Below are positions 34,285 to 43,537 of a stretch of 64,000 bases of DNA, piece after piece. Location: the NCBI RefSeq assembly GCF_900110075.1, contig NZ_FOCJ01000001.1, positions 62,001 to 126,000 on the forward strand. The letters are read 5' to 3'. Positions within the stretch are counted from its first letter, which is position 1. The number at the start of each line of letters is the position of its first letter. This DNA comes from Paenibacillus sp. OV219. Its GTDB lineage: Bacteria; Bacillota; Bacilli; Paenibacillales; Paenibacillaceae. The translations under genes and the position numbers were made by a program. Below the pieces are notes generated by a model. That model was not told the DNA's origin, made no database searches, and was given only the letters and a program-made list of their open reading frames with translations.

Positions 34285-34545
34285 GACTGGTATCCGGCCG
34301 ATCCCGCGGGTCTGCACTGGGAGGTATTGTTGGGACTGTACAGACGAATCGCCTGCTGTATTTACTATCATCCGCATGATTGGCACCGGTCATCATTCCA
34401 TCTTCCGGGAGCCCGGTACGGATACGTCACAGGTTTGCTACGCCTCTAATCCGTTTTACTGAAGGAAGGGTTATCATCGCGAAGTCTGCATCGATCCGCT
34501 CACTTTCGGCAAGGAGGGGCTAGAGGTTATATGAGGTTTACAATT
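34285..34545. other. Stretch without a supportable gene
   Basis: Short frames exist on the plus strand, but none has a ribosome binding site or recognisable motif. The composition is GC-rich compared with the flanks and may be an eroded gene. Confidence 0.4.
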
Positions 34546-34587
34546 GAAATAACTCCGTTTCCCCTGTGTGGGAAACGGAGTTATTTC
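34546..34587. terminator. 18-bp perfect hairpin terminating the SDR gene
   Basis: The arms 34546-34563 and 34570-34587 (GAAATAACTCCGTTTCCC and complement) enclose CTGTGT. It lies 35 bp past the SDR stop on the minus strand. Confidence 0.8.
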
Positions 34588-34621
34588 AGTCATCGAGTTA
34601 TCCTGTCTATGCAAACTAAAA

Positions 34622-35437
34622 TTATTGGTTCAATTGTGCAAGCCGCCGCATGCCCGCTGTCGTTCCGCCATCCACGAGAAGGTCCGTACCGGTAATGTAG
34701 GAAGCGCTGCTACTGCATAAGAATTGGACCGCTGAAGCGATTTCGTCTGCTTCTCCTTCCCGTCCAAGCGGAGTATTGGCTAATAACACCTTCATCGCTT
34801 CTTGTTTGGAAGCCTCTTGTCTTCCCATAGGAGTGTTGATCGTACCTGGTGAGAGAGACACAATCCGAGCGCCTTTCTGACCCCATTCCCATGCTTGGTC
34901 TTCCACAATTAGCAATACTCCTAGCTTAGAGAAAGCGTAAGCAGCTTCAGAATTACGTGCAATCTGCTCCATTTGAGTCAGGAACTCTGGTTCAAGTGGA
35001 TGGGTGAGAATCGAGTTATACGCTGCATTTCGCGGAACCATGTGACCGCCATTTGACGCGATACATACTGCAACGGTTTCCTGCGTAGCGAGCGGAAGAA
35101 ATGCTTTAAGGATAAGAGCTGTACCTATGGAATTAACCTCAAGAATTCGGCGCGGTTCGCCCATAGTTGGCGACAGCCCCGCGGTGTGGATTATGGCTCC
35201 CAGTTCTCCGATTTCCCCCGTTATTGTGGCCAGCTCATTCACCTGTTGTTCATCCGTGATATCTACTTTACGGGTTGTTACGGATGTGATTCCCTCTGAG
35301 GCTAGTTCATTGGTGGTTTGAATCAGACGTTCTTCGTTGACATCTACCAGCAATAAATGACCTTGATGGCCGAAACGACGAGCAATCGCTTTTCCCATGC
35401 CACCTGTACCGCCTGTAATCACATATACTTTATTCAT
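34622..35437 (-). CDS. Short-chain dehydrogenase/reductase (SDR) family oxidoreductase
   Basis: The 271-residue classical SDR has the cofactor motif 'TGGTGGMGKAI' (12-22), Asp in 'LLLVDVNEERL' suggesting NAD preference, 'IHTAG', a catalytic Tyr/Lys pair in 'AYAFSKLG' and the closing 'YITGTDLLVDGG'. The substrate is unknown; many such proteins are steroid- or alcohol-dehydrogenase-like. It is divergent from a TetR regulator that probably represses it. Confidence 0.9.
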   Translation of the reverse strand: MNKVYVITGGTGGMGKAIARRFGHQGHLLLVDVNEERLIQTTNELASEGITSVTTRKVDITDEQQVNELATITGEIGELGAIIHTAGLSPTMGEPRRILEVNSIGTALILKAFLPLATQETVAVCIASNGGHMVPRNAAYNSILTHPLEPEFLTQMEQIARNSEAAYAFSKLGVLLIVEDQAWEWGQKGARIVSLSPGTINTPMGRQEASKQEAMKVLLANTPLGREGEADEIASAVQFLCSSSASYITGTDLLVDGGTTAGMRRLAQLNQ

Positions 35438-35577
35438 GTGTTTTTGCCTCCAAAGATGATTTTGTGTAAACTAACACTGGAACTATTCTAAGCATAAGAC
35501 CGTTTATAGACGTAATCAATTTACAATCGGTACGGTAATGTCCATTTTATCGGAACTGAATGGGAGGTACGGCTATC

Positions 35578-36153
35578 TTGGAGAAGAATGCAATTTCGGC
35601 TCGATGGCTTATTATGGAGGCATTAATGGAGCTTTTGCTCGGCAGCTCCTTCGACACGATAACTGTAGGAGCTATTGTTCGAAAAGCTGGGGTTAGCCGC
35701 TCGTCATTCTATGTACATTTTCTTGATAAATTTGATTTGATGGAGCAGCTTACAACTAAAATACTTCGTGAGCTAGAAGATCATTATGAGACGACGCAAT
35801 GGAATGATGAAAATAAACAGATCCTAAGGACTAGTTTTAATAATAAGGTCCCGCTGCCAACTACGGTCGACCTCTTAGGACATATACGTAAATACGAATA
35901 TTTCTATCGAGATCGCTACCGCGAACCTGCATTTGTTGTCCGCCTTTCCGAACTGCTCGGCTCACACTTGAAGATTTTTAAAGATGAGACTTTTGCGATT
36001 TTTTTAGCTTACGGTACGGTCGGGTATATTGGACGATGGTTAAGCGAGGGATTAAAAACCCCCGCCAACGAATTAGCGCTGCGACTGACTAACGTGGCCA
36101 GACTATCGCTGCAGCATATAATGCTGGAAGAGCCAATTGTCGAGACTGAATAA
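35578..36153 (+). CDS. TetR/AcrR-family transcriptional regulator
   Basis: TTG 35578 is preferred: GGGAGG at 35561-35566 fits it, while ATG 35560 overlaps that site. The 191-residue protein has the N-terminal helix-turn-helix 'ITVGAIVRKAGVSRSSFYVHFLDKFDLM' and a ligand-binding domain of the DhaS/TetR_C_7 style ('FAIFLAYGTVGYIGRWLSEGL'). It is divergent from the SDR gene across 140 bp and probably regulates it and itself. No clear dyad operator could be pinned down. Confidence 0.82.
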   Translation: MEKNAISARWLIMEALMELLLGSSFDTITVGAIVRKAGVSRSSFYVHFLDKFDLMEQLTTKILRELEDHYETTQWNDENKQILRTSFNNKVPLPTTVDLLGHIRKYEYFYRDRYREPAFVVRLSELLGSHLKIFKDETFAIFLAYGTVGYIGRWLSEGLKTPANELALRLTNVARLSLQHIMLEEPIVETE

Positions 36154-36161
36154 GGGATAAA

Positions 36162-36206
36162 GATGAGAACGGCAGCTCGCAGGATTACTCATTTTCCGTT
36201 CTCATC
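36162..36206 (+). terminator. Inverted repeat after the TetR gene
   Basis: GATGAGAACGG and CCGTTCTCATC pair perfectly over a 23-nt loop. There is no T tract. Confidence 0.5.
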
Positions 36207-36288
36207 AGTTTCATTAGCGTACACTGCTTCAAAATTTGTAACTGTTGCTTTGCCCCAAAAATTGCAACGTTCTGCACAATCTTCTATT

Positions 36289-37410
36289 TCATTTGAGTTC
36301 CAGTGCTAAAGCCTCAGTTGTAGGATCAGTGATTTCTTCCGGTACCTTCACTTTTTTCAAACCGTAAATAACAGCGTTTATAAGAAGAGCACAAATTGCA
36401 ATTAGTCCTAAACAAATGGCGAATTCAAATGTCTTCCCGCCACCGAACAACACATTATAGTCAAGATTGATCGAGTAATAAAGCGGTGAAAAGTAGCTAA
36501 ACACTTTAAAGTATCCGAGCATCATTTCACGTGGCATTACTGATCCTCCTGCAATTGTTTGTGTCAATAGCAACGGGATATTTAAAATCATACCAGCTTG
36601 TCCTAAAAGCATGACCGGGATACTTGTGAACTCCATAGCTGTAAATAATTCCAATGCATGTACCCACCATGTTTTAAAATATGTTTGTGTGTCGTAGCTG
36701 TGCACAGCAAATATAATGGTAACACCGATTAGCGGAGCGATAACCGCAATAATAAGATTAACCCCTTGTAGAGAAAGAAACGCTTTCCACTTGCTTTGGG
36801 CCTCCCTTATTTGTGTTAGAGCTGCTATACTTTGCATCGAGTAAATCATGGCACCTACATACATACACATAGATAAAAACATTGGTACCATTTGGTTGCT
36901 CATTCCTGCTGGCTGAGGGTTGGTCGTTATCACATTCGATGATACTTTATTCATAATAGATTCGACGGACTGCTTTGCTTGATCTGCAGGAATGTTTAAA
37001 CTTTGAAGTAAACCCTCAAAACTTTGAGTTTGTATTTGAGCACTAATCTGGTTCGAGATCCGTGTAGATACATTTGCCATTCCTGATGAAATGGATGATG
37101 GATTTGAGGCATTAATAAAAAACTCAAGTTTGGCTTGTTCTTGATTAGATGACATCTTTTTGGAAAAGTCCGAAGGAATATGGATAATCATATGTATATT
37201 TCGTTCCTCAAGGTCAGATTGAGCCCTCTCTAATGAATGGTTGGTTATAACATGAAAAGGCAGTTGAGCGGAAAATTGTTTGGTGAATTCTGCTCCCATT
37301 GGTTTATCATCATTAACAATAGATATGGTAAGGTTTGGCATATTATTGGGTATAGCACTATATCCTGTCATAAACAGGATTAACATTACAATCTGATAAA
37401 AAATAATCAT
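36289..37410 (-). CDS. ABC-2/DUF3533-type membrane protein, N-terminus truncated
   Basis: From ATG 37410 the frame gives 373 residues. It has one N-terminal helix ('MIIFYQIVMLILFMTGYSA'), an extracellular domain ('LTISIVNDDKPMGAEF..', 'DLEERNIHMIIHIP') and six C-terminal helices, the layout of YhgE/Pip or DUF3533 ABC-2-like proteins. The usual 10-15 cytoplasmic residues before TM1 are missing. Upstream of 37410 the DNA is the antisense of a GPH symporter fragment, and no ribosome binding site is seen. The coding part is otherwise intact. It is probably inactive or poorly expressed after a rearrangement. Confidence 0.65.
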   Translation of the reverse strand: MIIFYQIVMLILFMTGYSAIPNNMPNLTISIVNDDKPMGAEFTKQFSAQLPFHVITNHSLERAQSDLEERNIHMIIHIPSDFSKKMSSNQEQAKLEFFINASNPSSISSGMANVSTRISNQISAQIQTQSFEGLLQSLNIPADQAKQSVESIMNKVSSNVITTNPQPAGMSNQMVPMFLSMCMYVGAMIYSMQSIAALTQIREAQSKWKAFLSLQGVNLIIAVIAPLIGVTIIFAVHSYDTQTYFKTWWVHALELFTAMEFTSIPVMLLGQAGMILNIPLLLTQTIAGGSVMPREMMLGYFKVFSYFSPLYYSINLDYNVLFGGGKTFEFAICLGLIAICALLINAVIYGLKKVKVPEEITDPTTEALALELK

Positions 37411-37668
37411 GAATACAGCGCGGGCAGCTTTGGCTCCAAGGCAGGAAGCGGGCTTGGTGCAGCGATCGTTGGCTGGATGCTTGCATTTGGTGGTTATGTT
37501 GGCGGTCAAGAGCACATTACTAATTCAGCACGTTCTTCGATCCTCTTCATGTACATTTATTTGCCGATTATCCTAAGTGCACTCATGATCGTTATTCTAT
37601 ATTTCTATAGGCTAGATAAGCAGTTTCCACAGATTGTTAAGGAATTAGAAGAAACTAAAAACATGTAG
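37411..37668 (+). pseudogene. 3' remnant of a GPH-family (MFS) sugar:cation symporter
   Basis: The frame from 37411 reads 'EYSAGSFGSKAGSGLGAAI', then 'FGGYVGGQ', a last helix and a 'YRLDKQFPQIVKELEE' tail, which is the C-terminus of glycoside-pentoside-hexuronide symporters. The first 370 or so residues are missing. The break falls exactly where the oppositely oriented ABC-2-like gene begins, marking a rearrangement junction near 37410. Confidence 0.8.
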
Positions 37669-37696
37669 TTTATACAAAAATAGTAGGGGGGTCATC

Positions 37697-37945
37697 ATGA
37701 AAGCCTTGAAGATTACGATGCAAACGGATGGATTTCCAGTACTCTTTGCTAAACAGCTCAGTCACTCCGCTGCTGCGTATACTTCTGAAATTCGTATCAT
37801 TTGGGAAGAACGCAACATTATTTCCGATGTCAAAAGCATCTTGGGACTGATGGCGCTAGAGGTGAAAAAGGGAATGATTCTAACCCTTACGGTTGATGGT
37901 CCAGACGAAGAACTGGCGATTGAACTTGGGAAGTTACTCGAATAA
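37697..37945 (+). CDS. HPr-like protein lacking the catalytic histidine (Crh-like)
   Basis: The 82-residue protein aligns with HPr/Crh over its length. The regulatory serine site is kept ('KSILGLMALEVKKG', Ser47 for HPr Ser46). The active-site loop 'GIHARP' is 'GFPVLF' here: His15 is Pro14 and the arginine is lost. It therefore cannot carry PTS phosphate but might be phosphorylated by HPr kinase and act in CcpA-type catabolite control, as Crh does. Alternatively it is diverging without PTS function. AGGGGGGTC precedes the ATG. It follows a sugar symporter remnant and precedes a sugar-utilisation cluster. Confidence 0.75.
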   Translation: MKALKITMQTDGFPVLFAKQLSHSAAAYTSEIRIIWEERNIISDVKSILGLMALEVKKGMILTLTVDGPDEELAIELGKLLE

Positions 37946-37961
37946 AAATAACGAGTAATTA

Positions 37962-38012
37962 CATGAATATGCCCTTAGTCTTTCCCTAGGAAAGACTAAG
38001 GGCATATTCATG
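37962..38012. terminator. 24-bp perfect inverted repeat after the HPr-like gene
   Basis: The arms 37962-37985 and 37989-38012 are exact complements with a 3-nt loop CTA. The stem is unusually long. Only TTT follows. Confidence 0.8.
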
Positions 38013-38115
38013 TTTCCGGTATCATTCACATTGCTCGATGGACTACCACTACGGAGGTTGGTCATGTAAGGATCCATTAGATTAAGAAGCATTTATGATC
38101 TTATTATTTCCTCTT

Positions 38116-38151
38116 CCAAACTGCATGTGTGCATGCAGTTTGGGCTTTTTT
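38116..38151 (+). terminator. Terminator upstream of the YesM-type kinase gene
   Basis: CCAAACTGCATG-TGTG-CATGCAGTTTGG is a perfect 12-bp stem followed by GCTTTTTTAT. It has no gene directly before it (38013-38115), so it may end a short RNA or read-through from the HPr-like gene. Confidence 0.8.
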
Positions 38152-38249
38152 ATGCCCATGCTTGCGTATTTTGAGAATTCATGTGCAAAATAATATACAT
38201 TTAGCTCGGTTTGCTAGAGAGATATTTATACAAAGGAGGTCTAACACCC

Positions 38250-40124
38250 ATGAAATGGCTGAAAAGCATTGCTGCCAGACGCACAGGTCAGTTTTTTCGC
38301 AGAATGGAGGGACGGCTTCTCATCGTCTTTCTGTTTCTTATCATCCTTCCGATCGGTGCGCTCAGCTATATATCCGCGCAGCGCTATTCGGATTCTATTG
38401 AAAAGAACACGATCACCTTCGTATCACAGATTTCTGACCGCATGATGGTGAAGCTAGATGATTACATGATGGATATGAAAAAAATATCGCTCATACCATC
38501 CTATTTACCCGAGATTAAAAATGCCTTGAAGGCCTCCAACCAGTTTTATGAGCGCGCTGCAAGAGAAGAAGCGAAGGACGCAGGGAGTATCATTCCTAAT
38601 GAACAAATGATTCGATTAGATATTCAGCGCAGAGTCGAGGGCAGCATTTATTTTATTAACAATATTAAAGAAGGTACGAATTCGGTCTATCTCTTCGACA
38701 ACGCAGGCCATCCTTTTTACTCCATGAAAAATGCAGTTGTCCGCCCAGATATAAACCAAGTACTTCCCCAATGGCAAAAAATTGCTAATGCGGCGCATGG
38801 CACGCCTGTTCTACTCAGTACGCAGCAGATCATCGGACAAGCGAATAGTAAGAAATATGTATTCTCAGTCGTAAGGCAAATTGTCGATCCAATGACCTTT
38901 TCTCCGATAGGCATGATAGCAATCGATACGAATATTCGGATCATTAATGATATCGTGCAGGATATGGACCAGGCCACTCATGGGACAACTATCATTGTTG
39001 ACGATGATGCCAGAGTTATTTTTGACAGCAAGAAGAGTCTGATCGGCCAAAATTTGAAAAACAACGACATTTATCGTCAGGCTACCGATTCAGCGGGCAA
39101 CTACAAGGCTACGATTAACGGCGAGTCTGCATTGATTATTTATAAAAAATCGCCAGAAACCGGATGGAAGGTTTTCATTATCGTTCCTGAAAAGGATCTT
39201 AAAGCGGATTCGACGAAGACCCGCAACTTCACTCTGCTTACGGCAATCGCTATTATGTGCTTCGCGCTAGTGATTTCGATTGTGCTTATATTTACTGTGA
39301 CCAAGCCTCTTCGGCTCCTGGTCCGCATGATGAAGGATGTCCAAACAGGCAATCTTGACGTTGTCTTCCCCCCCGTCAGACAGGTTGAGGTGAATTTGGT
39401 GGGGAGTGCATTTAATCGAATGATTGATCGGATAAAAATTCTGATCGAGGATATTTACAGAGTCGAGCAGCGTAAAAAGAAAGTGGAGTTGCAATCCCTG
39501 CAGCATCAAATCAATCCTCACTTTATATACAATTCTCTCGAATCAATCAGGATGACCGCTTTGATCCATGATGACCCTGAACTGGAAGAAATGACTGAGC
39601 TGCTTGGCCGATTGATCCGATACAGCATTCACGGTGATTTAAATACGGTTCCACTGCAGCAGGAATGGGATCATCTGAAGATGTTCATTCAATTGCTTAA
39701 TTATCGCTTCGGAAACAGATTTAATTTACAGCTTCCATCCTCGGAGGTTACCGGCAATATGGAGATCATTAAATTGCTGTTTCAGCCGATCGTCGAAAAT
39801 GCGATTAATCATGGTATTGATGAGTACAAAGATAGCTTGACTATTACCATTACGTATTGCGCTGAAGAGATGAACCATGTGTTTATTATTCACGATAATG
39901 GCTGCGGAATCGAAAGGAGTAAATTAGTGGATCTTAATTTAAGACTGCAAGGCAGACGCCAGCAGCACGATACGTCCGGTATCGGACTTTACAACGTACA
40001 AGAACGCATTATGCTCCAGTATGGGGAAAATTACGGCATAACCATTGAAAGCATACTCGGAGAGGGCACGAAGGTATACGTGAAATTTCCAAGAAAAGGG
40101 ACCGGGGAGAGTGAACGATCATGA
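38250..40124 (+). CDS. YesM-type sensor histidine kinase
   Basis: AAAGGAGGT lies 10 bp before ATG 38250. The 624-residue kinase has TM1 (about 24-44), a large extracellular dCache-like domain, TM2 (about 330-350) and HAMP. The His_kinase domain follows with 'LQHQINPHFIYNSLESIR' (phosphoacceptor His about 424), then a HATPase ending 'DTSGIGLYNVQERI'. YesM kinases sense extracellular sugars and signal to AraC-type regulators. The partner overlaps by ATGA and the cluster downstream handles manno-oligosaccharides. Confidence 0.93.
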   Translation: MKWLKSIAARRTGQFFRRMEGRLLIVFLFLIILPIGALSYISAQRYSDSIEKNTITFVSQISDRMMVKLDDYMMDMKKISLIPSYLPEIKNALKASNQFYERAAREEAKDAGSIIPNEQMIRLDIQRRVEGSIYFINNIKEGTNSVYLFDNAGHPFYSMKNAVVRPDINQVLPQWQKIANAAHGTPVLLSTQQIIGQANSKKYVFSVVRQIVDPMTFSPIGMIAIDTNIRIINDIVQDMDQATHGTTIIVDDDARVIFDSKKSLIGQNLKNNDIYRQATDSAGNYKATINGESALIIYKKSPETGWKVFIIVPEKDLKADSTKTRNFTLLTAIAIMCFALVISIVLIFTVTKPLRLLVRMMKDVQTGNLDVVFPPVRQVEVNLVGSAFNRMIDRIKILIEDIYRVEQRKKKVELQSLQHQINPHFIYNSLESIRMTALIHDDPELEEMTELLGRLIRYSIHGDLNTVPLQQEWDHLKMFIQLLNYRFGNRFNLQLPSSEVTGNMEIIKLLFQPIVENAINHGIDEYKDSLTITITYCAEEMNHVFIIHDNGCGIERSKLVDLNLRLQGRRQQHDTSGIGLYNVQERIMLQYGENYGITIESILGEGTKVYVKFPRKGTGESERS

Positions 40125-41641
40125 TACAAGTCGTAGTTGTTGATGATGAAGAGCGCATCCGATTGGGGCTAGTGAAATTAATAGAACGCTTAGACCCAGA
40201 CTATAAAGTCGTTGGAGCCTATGGCAGTGGTCAGGAGCTGCTATCCGTACTTGGAACATTTCCAATCGATGTCATTTTGACCGATATAAAAATGCCGAAG
40301 ATAGACGGTCTGCAATTAATAGACCTTGTCCAACAACGCATGCCCAAAATCAAGTTCGCGATCCTAAGCGGCTTCAGCGACTTTGCCTTTGCCAAGAAAG
40401 CGTTGCGCCAAGGCGTTGAGGATTATCTGCTTAAGCCTGTCAACAAAGCGGAATTGACCGAGCTGCTCACGCGACTAAAAAATACAATTGAGCTTGAACG
40501 CTTACGCAAAACGATCGCGGTCTCAGAGCATATCCGTTTCTTGATGAGTAACGATTCGGAGCAACTGCCGGATCTCATGGTGCAAAGCGCTATCCGAGAG
40601 CTGGGACAAACTCTACTGTTTAGTCATAACTATACGGTTATGGTACTTCATACCGATCCTGAACTTAAAACGGAGCGTCTTGAATACTTTCTCTCAAACT
40701 GGACGGAACCATGGCGAATTGTCACTTGGGAGCCGCGCCAATTTATCATTGTACTGGCCGTTAAAGATGATTCTTTACAGACCTCTATCGAACATGCCCG
40801 TAGGCTGGCAGAGCGTGTTCCGCATCTTCTTGGAATGAGGATTGGCATTAGCTGTGTTCATCTTGGGGTTCTGTCTTTGCGAAAAGCTTACCTTGAAGCA
40901 ATGATGGCGATGCAGCAGGCTTGGTATGAGAATGGTGATAAAGCCATACAGGATGCTGAACATCTCGTGAATCATGAGACCGAGATGCTCTCCATTGAGC
41001 AACTACGCCATCTGGATAAGGAGTTCCGTCCGGCTCTGCAGCTGCTGGATGCTACCAAAGGACAAGAGGCTTTAATCAAGTGGATGGAGAAAGTCGGTGC
41101 CTCAATGACGCCATGGGACTCGCTCTACAGCAGCTGTGCAGCAGTCATCGGTTTTATTCTGAGCGAACGAGGCGGCATTCCCCAAGTAGAGGTTGAGCAG
41201 GAGCATGAAGCAATGAACCTCGAACCGAAACGCTTCACCACTTGGAAGGCCTTCAAAACCTTCTTCCTGGAGATGACAGAGCAGCAGCTGTATCTGTCCA
41301 AGAAAACCAGACAAGGCAGCCGTGCCATTGAAGTTATTAGGAGCTACATTCAACAGCATTTTACAGAGGATCTCGACCTGAGTCGATTAGCGGAGATTGT
41401 TTACCTTACCCCCAGCTATCTGAGTAAGCTGTTCAAGCTAGAATGCGGTGAAACCATTACGGACTATATCATTTCCTTTCGCATGGAGAAGGCTAAGATG
41501 ATGCTGCAAACGGAAGTCGACTTGAAGACCTACCAAATCGGGGAGCAAGTCGGCTACCCAGATCCGGCCTATTTCAATAAATTATTCAAAAAAGTCGTCA
41601 GTGTCACACCTAAAGAATATCGGGAACGGGTTCGTTTATAG
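40121..41641 (+). CDS. YesN-type response regulator with AraC DNA-binding domain
   Basis: The 506-residue protein has a receiver domain with 'VVDDEERIRLGL', Asp in 'VILTDIKMPKIDG' and 'LKPVNK', a central linker domain, and a C-terminal double helix-turn-helix ('DLSRLAEIVYLTPSYLSKLFKLECG' and 'IGEQVGYPDPAYFNKLFKKVVS'). It should activate the downstream transport and enzyme genes when phosphorylated by the YesM-type kinase. The start overlaps the kinase stop. Confidence 0.93.
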   Translation: MIQVVVVDDEERIRLGLVKLIERLDPDYKVVGAYGSGQELLSVLGTFPIDVILTDIKMPKIDGLQLIDLVQQRMPKIKFAILSGFSDFAFAKKALRQGVEDYLLKPVNKAELTELLTRLKNTIELERLRKTIAVSEHIRFLMSNDSEQLPDLMVQSAIRELGQTLLFSHNYTVMVLHTDPELKTERLEYFLSNWTEPWRIVTWEPRQFIIVLAVKDDSLQTSIEHARRLAERVPHLLGMRIGISCVHLGVLSLRKAYLEAMMAMQQAWYENGDKAIQDAEHLVNHETEMLSIEQLRHLDKEFRPALQLLDATKGQEALIKWMEKVGASMTPWDSLYSSCAAVIGFILSERGGIPQVEVEQEHEAMNLEPKRFTTWKAFKTFFLEMTEQQLYLSKKTRQGSRAIEVIRSYIQQHFTEDLDLSRLAEIVYLTPSYLSKLFKLECGETITDYIISFRMEKAKMMLQTEVDLKTYQIGEQVGYPDPAYFNKLFKKVVSVTPKEYRERVRL

Positions 41642-41772
41642 CAGCAATAAAAGTGCGTACGTATACCAAGATACGATAAGAGAAGACAAGGAAAACAAAC
41701 TGAGCACCTAAACGCGATAGCCGCGATCCGTTATACTACCAAATAGAATTCAAACTTTTCGTAATTCATATC

Positions 41773-42672
41773 ATGACGGAAGTGGGTAAGCCGATGTTCA
41801 ACTTAAGCTACAACAAGCAAAGATTGCTTATTCTTTTCGGGTTTCTAACGGTGCCGGTGCTGTTCTCATTGACCTTCTCGTACTACCCGGCTCTATCACT
41901 GATCTATTATAGCTTCACGGATTGGTCGGGACTTGGATGGGACATGAACTGGGTAGGATTTGATAATTACAAAGAAGTATTTACACGGCCGGAGATCTTC
42001 GGAGTCTTCAAAAATAATGCTTACTATTTTGTCGGTGGATTGTTGCAGACAGTGATAGCGCTTTATTTCGCTGTCATCTTGACGAGCAAGCTGCGCGGAA
42101 GAAACATGTTCCGGTCCATGTTCTTCCTTCCTTACGTTTTGCACAGCGTTGCAATCGTTATTATGTTTAAGAACGTATATCACTTTGAATATGGTGCGCT
42201 TAATATTTTCCTAAGTGCGATCGGCCTAGAGTCATGGCAGCAGCAGTGGCTCGGCAATCCTCATATCGTTAACTTCGCGTTGGCGTTCATCTCTATGTGG
42301 AAGTACTTTGGTCTCAGTATGGTCATCTTTATCGGCGCGCTTCAGTCAATTCCTGCTGACCTCTATGAAGCTTCAAAAATCGATGGCGCTTCAGGCTGGC
42401 AAGCATTCCGCTTTATTACGATTCCAAGCATTCGCAGCGTCATAGAACTAATGATGATTCTGACTTTGACCGGCGCGCTAGAAGCCTTCGAAATTCCATA
42501 TATCATGATGCTTGGGGCGAATGATACCAACACATTCGTATCCAAAACCGTGGATATCGCTTTTACGTTCCATAAGGCGGGGCTCGCATCAGCCATGGCG
42601 GTTGTCTTGCTTCTCATTGTCATTCTATTCATTATCATTCAGCGCAAATTGCTGTTCAGAGGGGAGAACTAA
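41773..42672 (+). CDS. Carbohydrate ABC transporter permease (MalF/UgpA type)
   Basis: The 299-residue protein has six helices and the binding-protein-dependent EAA motif 'EASKIDGASGWQAFRFITIPSI'. It forms the membrane channel with the next gene. The ATG at 41773 lacks a good ribosome binding site; ATG 41794, with GGAAGTGGG before it, gives 292 residues and may be the real start. No ATPase gene is present, so a shared MsmK-type ATPase is expected to energise it. Confidence 0.9.
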   Translation: MTEVGKPMFNLSYNKQRLLILFGFLTVPVLFSLTFSYYPALSLIYYSFTDWSGLGWDMNWVGFDNYKEVFTRPEIFGVFKNNAYYFVGGLLQTVIALYFAVILTSKLRGRNMFRSMFFLPYVLHSVAIVIMFKNVYHFEYGALNIFLSAIGLESWQQQWLGNPHIVNFALAFISMWKYFGLSMVIFIGALQSIPADLYEASKIDGASGWQAFRFITIPSIRSVIELMMILTLTGALEAFEIPYIMMLGANDTNTFVSKTVDIAFTFHKAGLASAMAVVLLLIVILFIIIQRKLLFRGEN

Positions 42673-42675
42673 TCC

Positions 42676-43503
42676 ATGGAAAACCAAAACAAACTATGGA
42701 CAGCGGTAAAATATGTGTCTCTGCTGCTCGGGGTGTTCGTTGTTTTCTTCCCCCTTTATTCCGTATTTGTCAGCGCCTTCAAAACACAGGTCGAGTATTA
42801 TCAGTCTGGTATGAAGCTGCCGGATAACTGGCTTAATTTTGATAATTTCCGTAAAGTTTTTAAGGTGGGTAAGCTTGGATTGGGCTTTAAAAACATCTTC
42901 ATCATTCTCATTGTGTCCGTTGCCGGCAACATTATGTTCGGAACGATGGTTGCATTCGCGCTCGGACGGTTTGAGTTCAAGTTGAAGAAACCAATTATGG
43001 GCATGTACCTGGTAGCTCAAGTTATTCCTATGATTACAACGCAGGTGGCAACGTTTTCTGTTATTAAGTATCTGGGTGCATTTAACCACATTTATGCACC
43101 GATTCTGCTCTATCTAGGCGCAGATGTGCTGCAGATTGTCATCTACCTGCAATTTGTCAAAAACATTCCGAAGGATCTAGATGAGAGCGCAATGATCGAA
43201 GGGGCTTCCTTGTTCAAAATTTATCGATCCATTATCTTCCCGTTGCTTGCTCCGGCTACAGCAACATTAATTATTTTGAAAACCATTTCGATCTATAACG
43301 ATTTCTATACGCCATATTTGTATATGCCGAGCCAGAAGCTTCGCGTTGTTTCCACTGCGATTTATTCCTTTGTTGGACCGAATGCGGCGCAAGTCAACGT
43401 GATCTCTGCCGGTGTATTGCTTATCTTCATTCCGACTATCATCTTGTTCTTGTTCTTGCAGCGTTATATATTCGCCGGCGTTACTAATGGAGCGGTAAAA
43501 TAA
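42676..43503 (+). CDS. Carbohydrate ABC transporter permease (MalG/UgpE type)
   Basis: The 275-residue protein has six helices and the EAA loop 'DESAMIEGASLFKIYRSIIFPLLAPA'. GAGGGGAG precedes the ATG, 3 bp after the partner's stop. With the upstream permease and the lipoprotein at 45908 it makes a type I sugar importer. The likely cargo is manno-oligosaccharide, from the flanking enzymes. Confidence 0.92.
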   Translation: MENQNKLWTAVKYVSLLLGVFVVFFPLYSVFVSAFKTQVEYYQSGMKLPDNWLNFDNFRKVFKVGKLGLGFKNIFIILIVSVAGNIMFGTMVAFALGRFEFKLKKPIMGMYLVAQVIPMITTQVATFSVIKYLGAFNHIYAPILLYLGADVLQIVIYLQFVKNIPKDLDESAMIEGASLFKIYRSIIFPLLAPATATLIILKTISIYNDFYTPYLYMPSQKLRVVSTAIYSFVGPNAAQVNVISAGVLLIFIPTIILFLFLQRYIFAGVTNGAVK

Positions 43504-43537
43504 ATAAAACTTACAGATGTAGGGGAGTGGATTCTTA

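Noticed and set aside
34258..34449. 63-codon plus-strand frame
   Set aside because: It starts inside a terminator and has no ribosome binding site or recognisable motif.
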